DNA from: a virus
Length of the DNA: 41,082 bases
Reading direction: 5' to 3' (one strand)
Virus record (IMG/VR): IMGVR_UViG_3300030101_001591
Coordinates: 1-41,082 of that record
The notes under the pieces were generated by a model, which saw only the letters and a list, made by a program, of their open reading frames with translations, was not told the DNA's origin and did no database searches. Numbering within the stretch: the stretch's first letter is position 1; each line of letters opens with the position of its first letter. Below are positions 1 to 6,101 of the stretch, piece by piece. Position numbers and translations under genes: made by a program.

Positions 1-127
1 CATCAGTTTGTTTACCGATATAAAGGATATCATTATGTCCATCATATGCTAATTCAGCATTAGATAAACTACCTGGTGCTCCACCACTGCCGTATGAATT
101 TCTTTTAATTTGTAAAACATTTGCCAT
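1..127 (-). CDS. N-terminus of a tail-fibre-like protein (cut by window edge)
   Basis: The reading frame starts with ATG at 127, behind an AGGAG-type site, and runs off the left edge after 42 codons. It begins MANVLQIKRNS and soon has S-N-A-E-L-A-Y-D-G followed by ILYIG. Phage fibre and appendage proteins often open with this pattern: a short strand with KR, a Gly/Ser/Ala/Pro linker, then ELAY and LYIG. The position, last in the head/neck block, fits a fibre or adhesin. Most of the protein lies outside the window, so receptor-binding domains cannot be judged. Confidence 0.6.
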   Translation of the reverse strand, partial: MANVLQIKRNSYGSGGAPGSLSNAELAYDGHNDILYIGKQTD

Positions 128-139
128 ATTAACCTCTCC

Positions 140-397
140 TTATGGTGTATATGTACCACCGTCTATTATTTCATCTTGTAAAAGAACATCTGCGTCTTTT
201 ACACTTATTGTTGTTTGTCCACCAGATTCAGAAGTTTGTATTCCTGTTCCTGCTACTATATCTGAACTAAAGTTATCTGCTTGTGTTATCGTAACATCAG
301 CAGTTCCATTATCTACTTTTAACTTATTGTCATCATAAAAAACAATTTTCTTATATACATCTTTAATTTTATTTGGTCCTGTTAAACTTCCACCCAT
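140..397 (-). CDS. Small hypothetical structural protein (85 aa)
   Basis: I do not recognise a family. The protein has a middle rich in D, N, V and T (DNKLKVDNGTADV) and a Gly/Thr/Ser-rich second half, a composition typical of beta-rich fibre or appendage proteins. Its ATG overlaps the stop of the upstream 98-aa gene in a TAATG junction. It sits just upstream of the fibre-like gene, so a small fibre-attachment or virion-surface protein is a reasonable guess from position only. Confidence 0.6.
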   Translation of the reverse strand: MGGSLTGPNKIKDVYKKIVFYDDNKLKVDNGTADVTITQADNFSSDIVAGTGIQTSESGGQTTISVKDADVLLQDEIIDGGTYTP

Positions 398-693
398 TAT
401 GTTGTCACTCCTATATCATCATAAGTTGGTTCATTTACACTTGCTACATCACTATAAGTAGGATTCGATACTGCACTTACATTGTTAAAAGTGTACACAC
501 TTCTTGTAACATCAGTATAAATACTACTGCTTGGATCACTTATATTACTAAGTGTCACGTCAGCTGGTAGTGATAAGTCTATATAATTACCATCTGTGTT
601 ATCATTAAAATGTTGTTCAAGATCATCAAATGATACATTAATATCACTAAATGATGCTAAACCAAAGTTTCCTTTCTTCCAAGAATTAGCCAT
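397..693 (-). CDS. Hypothetical protein with an internally repetitive C-terminus (98 aa)
   Basis: The family is not recognised. The N-terminus (MANSWKKGNFGLASF) is basic and aromatic. The second half repeats a loose unit of the kind NPTYSDV / NEPTYDDI with preceding V-S-x-V, which suggests a repetitive beta structure. The gene is linked by TAATG overlaps to both neighbours, so it belongs to a translationally coupled string with the basic proteins upstream and the fibre-like gene downstream. A virion role is inferred from position. Confidence 0.6.
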   Translation of the reverse strand: MANSWKKGNFGLASFSDINVSFDDLEQHFNDNTDGNYIDLSLPADVTLSNISDPSSSIYTDVTRSVYTFNNVSAVSNPTYSDVASVNEPTYDDIGVTT

Positions 694-866
694 TATTTTC
701 CTACTTTTCTCATAGCTTGTTTATGTGATGCTGTAAATGTAGCACCTTTCATCATAGCTTTAACCATAACGTCTATATGATTTTTTGTATGATGCTTTGC
801 ATGTCTTTTCATGGTAGTCTGTTGTCTTTTTGTTAGACCAGATATATCTATATTTTTTATTTTCAT
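693..866 (-). CDS. Small basic protein (57 aa), short ORF
   Basis: This frame is short but well supported. It starts with ATG at 866 behind AAGG, its TAA overlaps the next ATG (TAATG at 693), and its own start overlaps the TGA of the gene upstream (ATGA). The product, starting MKIKNIDISGLTKRQQ, is rich in Lys, Arg, His and Met (RHAKHHTKNH; KAMMKGATF) and reads as helical and strongly positive. A DNA- or RNA-binding or virion-internal role is possible. No family is recognised. Confidence 0.65.
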   Translation of the reverse strand: MKIKNIDISGLTKRQQTTMKRHAKHHTKNHIDVMVKAMMKGATFTASHKQAMRKVGK

Positions 867-997
867 CCTTGACCTCTGTATCTCTTTTTATAATTAGGAC
901 TCATCTTATTGCTATACTTTGTATTATGACTTCTCCCTTGTCTTGTTTTCTTTTTGCCATTTGTATGTCTGGCCACCTGTGGTCTTAATCCTCTCAT
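863..997 (-). CDS. Very small basic protein (44 aa), short ORF
   Basis: The frame starts with ATG at 997 and ends in TGA that shares bases with the next ATG. Its ATG in turn overlaps the TGA of the upstream 84-aa gene, so the gene sits in an unbroken chain of ATGA/TAATG junctions. The product begins MRGLRPQVARH and ends KKRYRGQG. It is about one third Lys/Arg and has no hydrophobic core to speak of, so it is likely disordered and nucleic-acid binding. The tight coupling is the main reason to accept it. Confidence 0.6.
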   Translation of the reverse strand: MRGLRPQVARHTNGKKKTRQGRSHNTKYSNKMSPNYKKRYRGQG

Positions 998-1248
998 GCG
1001 AATGTTTTTACATTAGTAGGTTTACCACCAACACCTTGTTTTTTAGCACGCTTTCTTTTTACTGCTGAAGCTCTTTGTGCCTTTGTCATTCTAGCAGCTT
1101 TAGCTGCAGGTACACACTTAGGATATTTTCTTTTACTTTTGCTAGCAGATGGACGACCACATTTTTTAAAACCTCCCCCTTTCTTAGGGGCACCTATATC
1201 TACCCATTCTTGAGCAAACCATTTTGTTAGTCCTCCACCTTTAGCCAT
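994..1248 (-). CDS. Lys-rich small protein of a marine-virus type (84 aa)
   Basis: The protein starts MAKGGGLTKWFAQEWVDIG and continues with KKGGGFKKCGR, KRKYPKCVPAAKAARMTKAQ and GVGGKPTNV. From memory this whole-protein pattern, with W-F-x-x-E-W-V-D-I-G and Y-P-K-C-V-P, recurs in many phages and large DNA viruses of aquatic origin as a conserved protein of unknown function. Two cysteines, in KKCGR and PKCVP, could bind a metal. The basic charge suggests binding to packaged DNA. The start overlaps the stop of the 50-aa gene upstream. Confidence 0.8.
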   Translation of the reverse strand: MAKGGGLTKWFAQEWVDIGAPKKGGGFKKCGRPSASKSKRKYPKCVPAAKAARMTKAQRASAVKRKRAKKQGVGGKPTNVKTFA

Positions 1249-1400
1249 TACTTACCTTTTCTATATCTTCCGCCACGTTTTTTATATTCACGAACTAACC
1301 AAGCATTAGCATAAGCAGAAGGATAAACCTTAAACTTTCTTTTTGCTGCTGATTTTACTCTTGAATACAACGCTTTATTTGTTGGTATATTCTTAGCCAT
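1248..1400 (-). CDS. Small basic protein with YPSAYANAW motif (50 aa), short ORF
   Basis: The frame starts with ATG at 1400 and its TAA overlaps the next ATG. The product carries RKFKVYPSAYANAWLV followed by EYKKRGGRY. As I recall it, this short motif is shared by small proteins of many marine phages and giant viruses. It probably forms a compact helical unit with aromatic residues and a basic tail. The function is unknown. The repeated company of such proteins in this block suggests a shared job, perhaps on DNA in the capsid or on the host nucleoid. Confidence 0.75.
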   Translation of the reverse strand: MAKNIPTNKALYSRVKSAAKRKFKVYPSAYANAWLVREYKKRGGRYRKGK

Positions 1401-1401
1401 A

Positions 1402-1593
1402 TTATTTCTTAGCCTTTCTTTTTTTAGCTGCTAATATTTTTTTCTGTAAAGCAGGTGGTAATGTTTTTTGTTTAGCTGTTAAACCACCAGGTGCACCAGA
1501 AGCTTTAGTTTTTCTTTTTTTCTTTTTCATAGTTTTCTTTTTCTTTGCTGGTCTTCCTTTTTTACTACCGTATGTTCCTGTTCCGTATGGCAT
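1402..1593 (-). CDS. Histone-H1-tail-like basic protein (63 aa)
   Basis: More than a third of residues are Lys or Arg. The protein begins MPYGTGTYGSKKGRP, then has runs of lysine (AKKKKTMKKKKRK), an A-P-G-G-L-T-A-K-Q stretch and LPPALQKKILAAKKRK. The C-terminal piece could form an amphipathic helix. I know this arrangement from short viral proteins of aquatic metagenomes. Binding to DNA or RNA by charge is the simplest reading, but there is no direct proof in the sequence. Confidence 0.75.
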   Translation of the reverse strand: MPYGTGTYGSKKGRPAKKKKTMKKKKRKTKASGAPGGLTAKQKTLPPALQKKILAAKKRKAKK

Positions 1594-1602
1594 CTTATCC
1601 TC

Positions 1603-1887
1603 CTAGCACTTCCATCTTCTACGTGCTTGTCTTAGTCTTGAATTTGGATTTCTTGCTGCCTTTGGAAACTTTTTCATTTGTCCTAAAGATCTAGCACAAA
1701 ATGATTTACGTCTCTTTGCAGCCTTACTTCCCTTTTTTACTTTACCCGTAACTGCTGTCTTTAACTTACTACCAGGGTTTAATCTTCTATAAGCTTTTAC
1801 CCCAGCTTTAGTCATACCAGCACCTTTTTTAGTTGCTCTAAAATTTTTTTTATTTCTTGCTGGCATCTTTGAACGTTTACGTGGCAT
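1603..1887 (-). CDS. Conserved Lys/Arg-rich protein with KAYRRLNPGSKLKTAV motif (94 aa)
   Basis: After a basic start, residues from about 20 on read K-K-G-A-G-M-T-K-A-G-V-K-A-Y-R-R, then NPGSKLKTAVTGKVKKGS, RRKSFCARS, MKKFPKAA and RLRQARRRWKC. I recall this full-length pattern from cyanophages, pelagiphages and algal viruses, where it is annotated as a domain of unknown function. Two Cys residues are present, in FCAR and at the C-terminal end. The gene has a good ribosome site and follows the 136-aa neck-region gene. Confidence 0.8.
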   Translation of the reverse strand: MPRKRSKMPARNKKNFRATKKGAGMTKAGVKAYRRLNPGSKLKTAVTGKVKKGSKAAKRRKSFCARSLGQMKKFPKAARNPNSRLRQARRRWKC

Positions 1888-1895
1888 TACTTCTC

Positions 1896-2306
1896 CTAAT
1901 AATTACTTTGTTTTACACTTCTCATGCCAGATACTCTACCTCTATTAGCAAATGTTTTACCTTCTTTAATACCTTTTTCAAACTTTTGATTAAAGTATGG
2001 TGCCATTTGTATCATATCTGGTTTAGTTTCATACCCAAGTGATATAGCTTTATCCACTAAATATTGATGAAACTGACCTGGTAATTCACTCTGATCACCC
2101 ATACCACCAGTATCATCTTCTAGTGTTTTAAAATGGTCTGCTTTTTTATGATAAAATAATGTTATTTGAAAAGCTGCATCAACAGATGTAAATCTATTTT
2201 TCTCACTTCTTAATGGATCATATAATGCAATACCTATTGAATCACGTTCAAACCAATAAACATACTGTTTTGTTGTTCTTGTATATACTCTACTATAATT
2301 TGGCAT
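1896..2306 (-). CDS. Hypothetical virion protein, neck/tail region (136 aa)
   Basis: The family is not recognised. The protein is rich in aromatic residues (YSRVYTRTTKQYVYWFERD) and of mixed alpha/beta look. A Gly-rich turn (DDTGGMGDQSELP) is followed by a helical segment and a basic C-terminus. Its position directly after two neck-type genes suggests a head-tail connector or tail-adaptor role. It is linked to the preceding 92-aa gene by TAATG. Confidence 0.65.
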   Translation of the reverse strand: MPNYSRVYTRTTKQYVYWFERDSIGIALYDPLRSEKNRFTSVDAAFQITLFYHKKADHFKTLEDDTGGMGDQSELPGQFHQYLVDKAISLGYETKPDMIQMAPYFNQKFEKGIKEGKTFANRGRVSGMRSVKQSNY

Positions 2307-2584
2307 TATGTTATATCCCTATATTCTGGTCTACCTATCAATCTTTTAATTTCTTTTACATTGCCATCAGCATCTTGTAAATCTACTGATTTAACTTCTA
2401 ATATTGAATCTTTCAATCCATAAAATCTTTGATCAGCAACTGTATTAAACTGGGTAGCTTCATCTAATATTAATGTTCTTTGACAGAACTCATCTGAAGC
2501 TTGATTTAATAAATGTATAATTTCATTAGTACCAAGTTCTGGATGATGTTTTTTTATTTGATCAACCATCTGCTGAAGTTTCAT
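2306..2584 (-). CDS. Possible head-tail adaptor protein (92 aa)
   Basis: The N-terminal half is helical: MVDQIKKHHPELGTNEII, then LLNQASDEFCQRT. It is followed by strand-like segments with DQRFYGL and SILEVKSVDL. Phage neck adaptors often place a helical N-terminus of the type N-E-x-x-x-L-x-N-x-A-x-x-x-F-x-x before a short beta part, so a connector role is plausible. It overlaps the end of the 284-aa gene upstream by about 23 bases. I could not confirm a family. Confidence 0.5.
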   Translation of the reverse strand: MKLQQMVDQIKKHHPELGTNEIIHLLNQASDEFCQRTLILDEATQFNTVADQRFYGLKDSILEVKSVDLQDADGNVKEIKRLIGRPEYRDIT

Positions 2585-3416
2585 CTTGTACTCCTTGTGG
2601 TATTTGTGGTAAATATTGTTGTATAAATGTAATTAAATCTTGTGTTACTTTTACATACTGACTTTCATACCATTGATATTGTTGAGTATCAGCTTGTAAA
2701 TCTACTTGATAATTTTGTAAATATGTTGATATTTGTTGCATCATAACTGTTGCTAGCTCTGCATCTTCATCTGCTATAAAGTCCATAGATATATCAAAAT
2801 ACTTATCATAATCTCTTTTATCTGCATCAGTACCAATAGCTCCTGCTGCCATATCTGCTGTTAATTCTGTACCAGATGCAACATTAGGTTTACGTATTTG
2901 GTTCATAATATATCTTAATAATTCTCTAGAAGTATATAATATTACACCTCTTTCTAATTCATCTGGAAAATTACTAATAGATGTATCACCTAAAGCAACA
3001 GACGTATCTGGAGTTATATGTTTTACTAAAGCACTTTGCCCGCTTGCAGGCGTAGGTATTACATTTAATGTATCATTTTCTATATAATATTTAGGGTCTA
3101 ACTTACTTGTATAGTAAATACTATTAACATCTGTATAATCTCCAACATCTTCTGGTCGTATTTCAATAGCTTTTCTATTACGTGAGCCATCATTTCTAGT
3201 AACACTTACAATCTCTAATACTGATGCAGTGCTCATAGTTGTAGGAGAATTGTTTAATGTTGTAGAACTTGTCATTCTATTAGCTATATCTGGTATAGAC
3301 ATTAAACTTTTTGTTACAAATTTTACACCCTCTACTAAATATAATGTAGCTTGTGCTGTGTAATCAGGAATATCTATATCGCCAACTATGGCTTCTATCT
3401 CTGTTTTAAAACTCAT
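2562..3416 (-). CDS. Probable neck / head-completion protein (284 aa)
   Basis: This medium-sized protein has a helical start, a beta-rich middle (SVLEIVSVTRNDG; KYYIENDTLNVIPTP), a helical region (FPDELERGVILYTSRELLRY) and a Gln-rich coiled C-terminus (QADTQQYQWYESQYVKV). Proteins with this layout, a beta domain reading off N-D-T-L-x-V-x-P-x-P followed by an L-E-x-x-x-x-x-Y-A-like helix, commonly follow the capsid gene in marine phages and are annotated as virion structural or neck proteins. It is two genes after the major capsid gene. Confidence 0.6.
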   Translation of the reverse strand: MSFKTEIEAIVGDIDIPDYTAQATLYLVEGVKFVTKSLMSIPDIANRMTSSTTLNNSPTTMSTASVLEIVSVTRNDGSRNRKAIEIRPEDVGDYTDVNSIYYTSKLDPKYYIENDTLNVIPTPASGQSALVKHITPDTSVALGDTSISNFPDELERGVILYTSRELLRYIMNQIRKPNVASGTELTADMAAGAIGTDADKRDYDKYFDISMDFIADEDAELATVMMQQISTYLQNYQVDLQADTQQYQWYESQYVKVTQDLITFIQQYLPQIPQGVQDETSADG

Positions 3417-3691
3417 TATTTAACCCCTAACTTTTTCATAACATTTGATAATTTTCTACCATCCAGCATTATATCTTCTCCTGCTGCCATTTTTTTAGCT
3501 CTTCTCATTTTTCTTGCTTTTAATCCTGCCTGTACCTTTTTGTGTTGTGCAAGTTTTTGTACAGCTTTAGCACCCTTATAAACCTTTCCTCCTGGTAAGG
3601 TTAGTGTGGCTACAGTTAATCCAGCTTTACCTAATTTATACGTTATATCTAAAGCTTTTTTAAAATTTCTTCTTGTTCTATTACCAATCAT
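3416..3691 (-). CDS. Small basic protein downstream of the capsid gene (91 aa)
   Basis: The protein starts MIGNRTRRNFKKALDITY. It has a short Gly/Leu/Thr-rich hydrophobic stretch (LGKAGLTVATLTLPGG), then a strongly basic part (KARKMRRAKKMAAGED). The family is unknown. It follows a strong hairpin that separates it from the capsid gene, which may lower its expression relative to capsid. A capsid-internal, DNA-contacting role is a guess from charge and location. Confidence 0.6.
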   Translation of the reverse strand: MIGNRTRRNFKKALDITYKLGKAGLTVATLTLPGGKVYKGAKAVQKLAQHKKVQAGLKARKMRRAKKMAAGEDIMLDGRKLSNVMKKLGVK

Positions 3692-3701
3692 ATTTCTCCT
3701 A

Positions 3702-3733
3702 ATGTGGGGGAGTATATTTCAACTCCCCCATAT
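3702..3733 (-). terminator. Strong hairpin after the major capsid gene
   Basis: A perfect 9-bp stem (TGGGGGAGT at 3705-3713 with ACTCCCCCA at 3722-3730) closes an 8-nt loop, and it can extend to 12 bp with one G-T pair. It is very G+C-rich for this genome. It lies between the capsid stop and the next start on the minus strand and lacks a clear U tract, so partial termination, attenuation or mRNA protection are all possible. Confidence 0.6.
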
Positions 3734-3736
3734 GTA

Positions 3737-5173
3737 TTAACTAAACTGTAACACTGTGTGTGTTTCAGGAAGTTGAATTTCAAGACCTGCTTCTGTAAGA
3801 ATCATGTCTTTTCTTCCATCAACGTCACGACTTTGAACATTAGTAATAATTTGAGTATCTCTTGATACACCATTACCAACTAATGGTCTGTAAGCTACAT
3901 TGTTTAGATCAATCATAATTGCTGTATTTTCATACGGCCCTCTAAATAGAGGTTCCATTACAAGGTTTAAATTACCATATAATGTTGATATTCTAGTTAC
4001 TAAGTGACCAAATTCACCTTGTACATTTTGAATATCCATACCACTACCAACCTGTGAGTTCAACGCCATAGTATTACCTAGGAATGAAGAACCACCAAGT
4101 TTGTTGAAGTATGACATAACTTTTCTAGATGCTAGAACAAGTTTCTCTCCACTGTTTCCAGATTCTGGTGAGAATACATCTTCCATTGCATCAATAAAAG
4201 TATCGTATGAAGCTGCACTATAACTAAATGTTTTGACTTTACCAAAACGTTCAGTGTAAGGTACAATACCATGTGTTCTACGAACTGGACCAGTTGCTGT
4301 TGAGTCATCTGTTCCAATACCGAATAACATAGCGTGCTCAAGATCCATCTTATGTTCCATAAGTTTTTCTTGATATACTCTCATGTATTCGTTATTAACT
4401 CCACGATATCTTGTTGCTAGAGCTGTACCAGAGAATAGAGGTACTGAGGTCTTAAAGATCTGACAGTATCCTTCTCTGTTGTAGAACTCATCGTGCCAAG
4501 ATTCTGGGTCTTCAGAACCTTCAGCAAAAGCTGAACCAATTACTTGACCGTCTCCATCTGCTCTAAAAATAAGTTTAGAAGCTGAAGCTGGTGTAATAGT
4601 TCCAGCGTTAGTTGCTGTAGCTCCATTAGAACCACTTGGTTTGTATGCTACATAAATAAACTCTAAAGTTAATCTTGCAGCTGCTGCATCTGAAGCTAAG
4701 TCAGGTGCTGCTGTGATTTTATAATATGCTATTGCAGCAGTTTCACTGCCAACTCCAGCATCATTACCGTTAGCATCGTATTCACATTCGATTGCTACGA
4801 TTTGATTTTCCAACAAGAAGTTCGGCTGAACTGCTGTTGAAACCTCTCTACCAAATTTGTCATATAAAACATCTACGTCAAATCCAGCACCTGCAGCAAA
4901 ATTCCAGTTAGCATCAGAACCTGAATGTGCTGATGATGTCTTTGCTACTTGTACTTGGAAGTTACGTCTTTGATATTGATGTCTTTGCTCTAAGAATTTA
5001 AATACAGGGTCGTCTGTAGGCACCTTAGATACGTTTGCCAAATATGTGAAGAAAGGCGATTGTTGAGGAGCTAACTCAGCTACTCTCTCACCAAAGTTGA
5101 AGATTCGTCTATCAACATTGATGGAAGTACCCTGAATTGCTTCTCCTGGTGTCATGCTATATACATTTGCCAT
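3737..5173 (-). CDS. Major capsid protein
   Basis: This is the main shell protein of the head. At 478 aa, following a scaffold-like gene and the portal gene, it is where the major capsid gene is expected. The N-terminus MANVYSMTPGEAIQG is followed by a segment, LAPQQSPFFTYLANV then FKFLEQ, that resembles the N-arm region of HK97-fold capsid proteins of the SU10/N4-like type. Later there are long stretches of mixed alpha/beta sequence with conserved-looking GLEIQLPETHTVL at the end. The codon use looks well tuned and the ribosome site is strong (AAGGAGAGATTAAG before ATG), as expected for an abundant protein. Confidence 0.88.
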   Translation of the reverse strand: MANVYSMTPGEAIQGTSINVDRRIFNFGERVAELAPQQSPFFTYLANVSKVPTDDPVFKFLEQRHQYQRRNFQVQVAKTSSAHSGSDANWNFAAGAGFDVDVLYDKFGREVSTAVQPNFLLENQIVAIECEYDANGNDAGVGSETAAIAYYKITAAPDLASDAAAARLTLEFIYVAYKPSGSNGATATNAGTITPASASKLIFRADGDGQVIGSAFAEGSEDPESWHDEFYNREGYCQIFKTSVPLFSGTALATRYRGVNNEYMRVYQEKLMEHKMDLEHAMLFGIGTDDSTATGPVRRTHGIVPYTERFGKVKTFSYSAASYDTFIDAMEDVFSPESGNSGEKLVLASRKVMSYFNKLGGSSFLGNTMALNSQVGSGMDIQNVQGEFGHLVTRISTLYGNLNLVMEPLFRGPYENTAIMIDLNNVAYRPLVGNGVSRDTQIITNVQSRDVDGRKDMILTEAGLEIQLPETHTVLQFS

Positions 5174-5190
5174 CTTAATCTCTCCTTAAA

Positions 5191-6087
5191 TTAATTACCA
5201 AATGGATTCTTTTTCTTGTAATTACCAATCATTGAATCCATCATTTGATCTTCCACACTTTTTGATGACTGCACATTAGCACCTGGTTGCACACCTATTG
5301 GCGTAGGTATTGCTAGTTTCTGCTGTCTTTGTTGCATAAGAGCTTGTTTCTGTTGAGCTTCAGGAGTTATTTGCTGTATTTCAGGCACTTTTCCCTGTTC
5401 AACATTACTCATCTTATGTAATCTAACAAGATTATCTAAAGACAAAGAATCTGGTTTACTCATCTTATCAATGAAATCATTAGCTTGTTGAGGTGTATAA
5501 TTATACTTAGACTGTAAATCTGAAATTACTTTCTGATTACGTTGAAACTGAGCTTGTTCAGCTTGTTGTCTTTGTATATCCATAGTACGTCTTTCGTCTA
5601 CTTTATCCATATAATTAGCTAAGTTGTCCATATACTGTTCCTGTTTAGATAGGTATTTACCTGAATCGCTATCAGGATCAGCCAGTGCTTCAGAGTGATC
5701 ATATCCAGCAGGCTTACGAGGTTTAACAGGTCTTTCTAATGAAGGTGTCTCCTCTTTAGGCTGTTCTGCAGGTGTAGATGTTTGAGCTTTCATTAGCTCT
5801 GTAACTTGTGATTTCAATAAATCTACTTCAGCTGCACGTTTATCTGCTTGACTTTGCCAATATTGATATTGACTATCGTCACTCTTTGGATCATTTGTTT
5901 CTTGAACTTCAGAAGGTTGACTTTCTTCGACTATCTCTGGTTTCTCAGCATTAGCAACAAATTGCTCTGTCTGAGGTTGTCCAAAAACTTCTGCAAAAAT
6001 ATCTTCTTGAGAGGTAGGTTCAGTTGCAGTCTGACTTTCTACCTGTTGCTCATCCACATTGTCCATCTTTTTTTCTTCGTTTTGCAT
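5191..6087 (-). CDS. Probable scaffolding protein
   Basis: This 298-aa protein lies between portal and capsid genes, the usual place for a scaffold. It is acidic and Gln/Glu-rich at the start (MDNVDEQQVESQTATE). It has a predicted coiled-coil centre with many Q, K, E and R residues, Pro-rich hinges (PAEQPKEETPSLERPVKP), and a basic C-terminus ending KKKNPFGN that could dock on capsid subunits. The start at 6087 is preferred over an internal Met because AAGGAGATAAAT precedes it. No protease motif is visible. Confidence 0.75.
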   Translation of the reverse strand: MQNEEKKMDNVDEQQVESQTATEPTSQEDIFAEVFGQPQTEQFVANAEKPEIVEESQPSEVQETNDPKSDDSQYQYWQSQADKRAAEVDLLKSQVTELMKAQTSTPAEQPKEETPSLERPVKPRKPAGYDHSEALADPDSDSGKYLSKQEQYMDNLANYMDKVDERRTMDIQRQQAEQAQFQRNQKVISDLQSKYNYTPQQANDFIDKMSKPDSLSLDNLVRLHKMSNVEQGKVPEIQQITPEAQQKQALMQQRQQKLAIPTPIGVQPGANVQSSKSVEDQMMDSMIGNYKKKNPFGN

Positions 6088-6101
6088 ATTTATCTCCTTT
6101 T

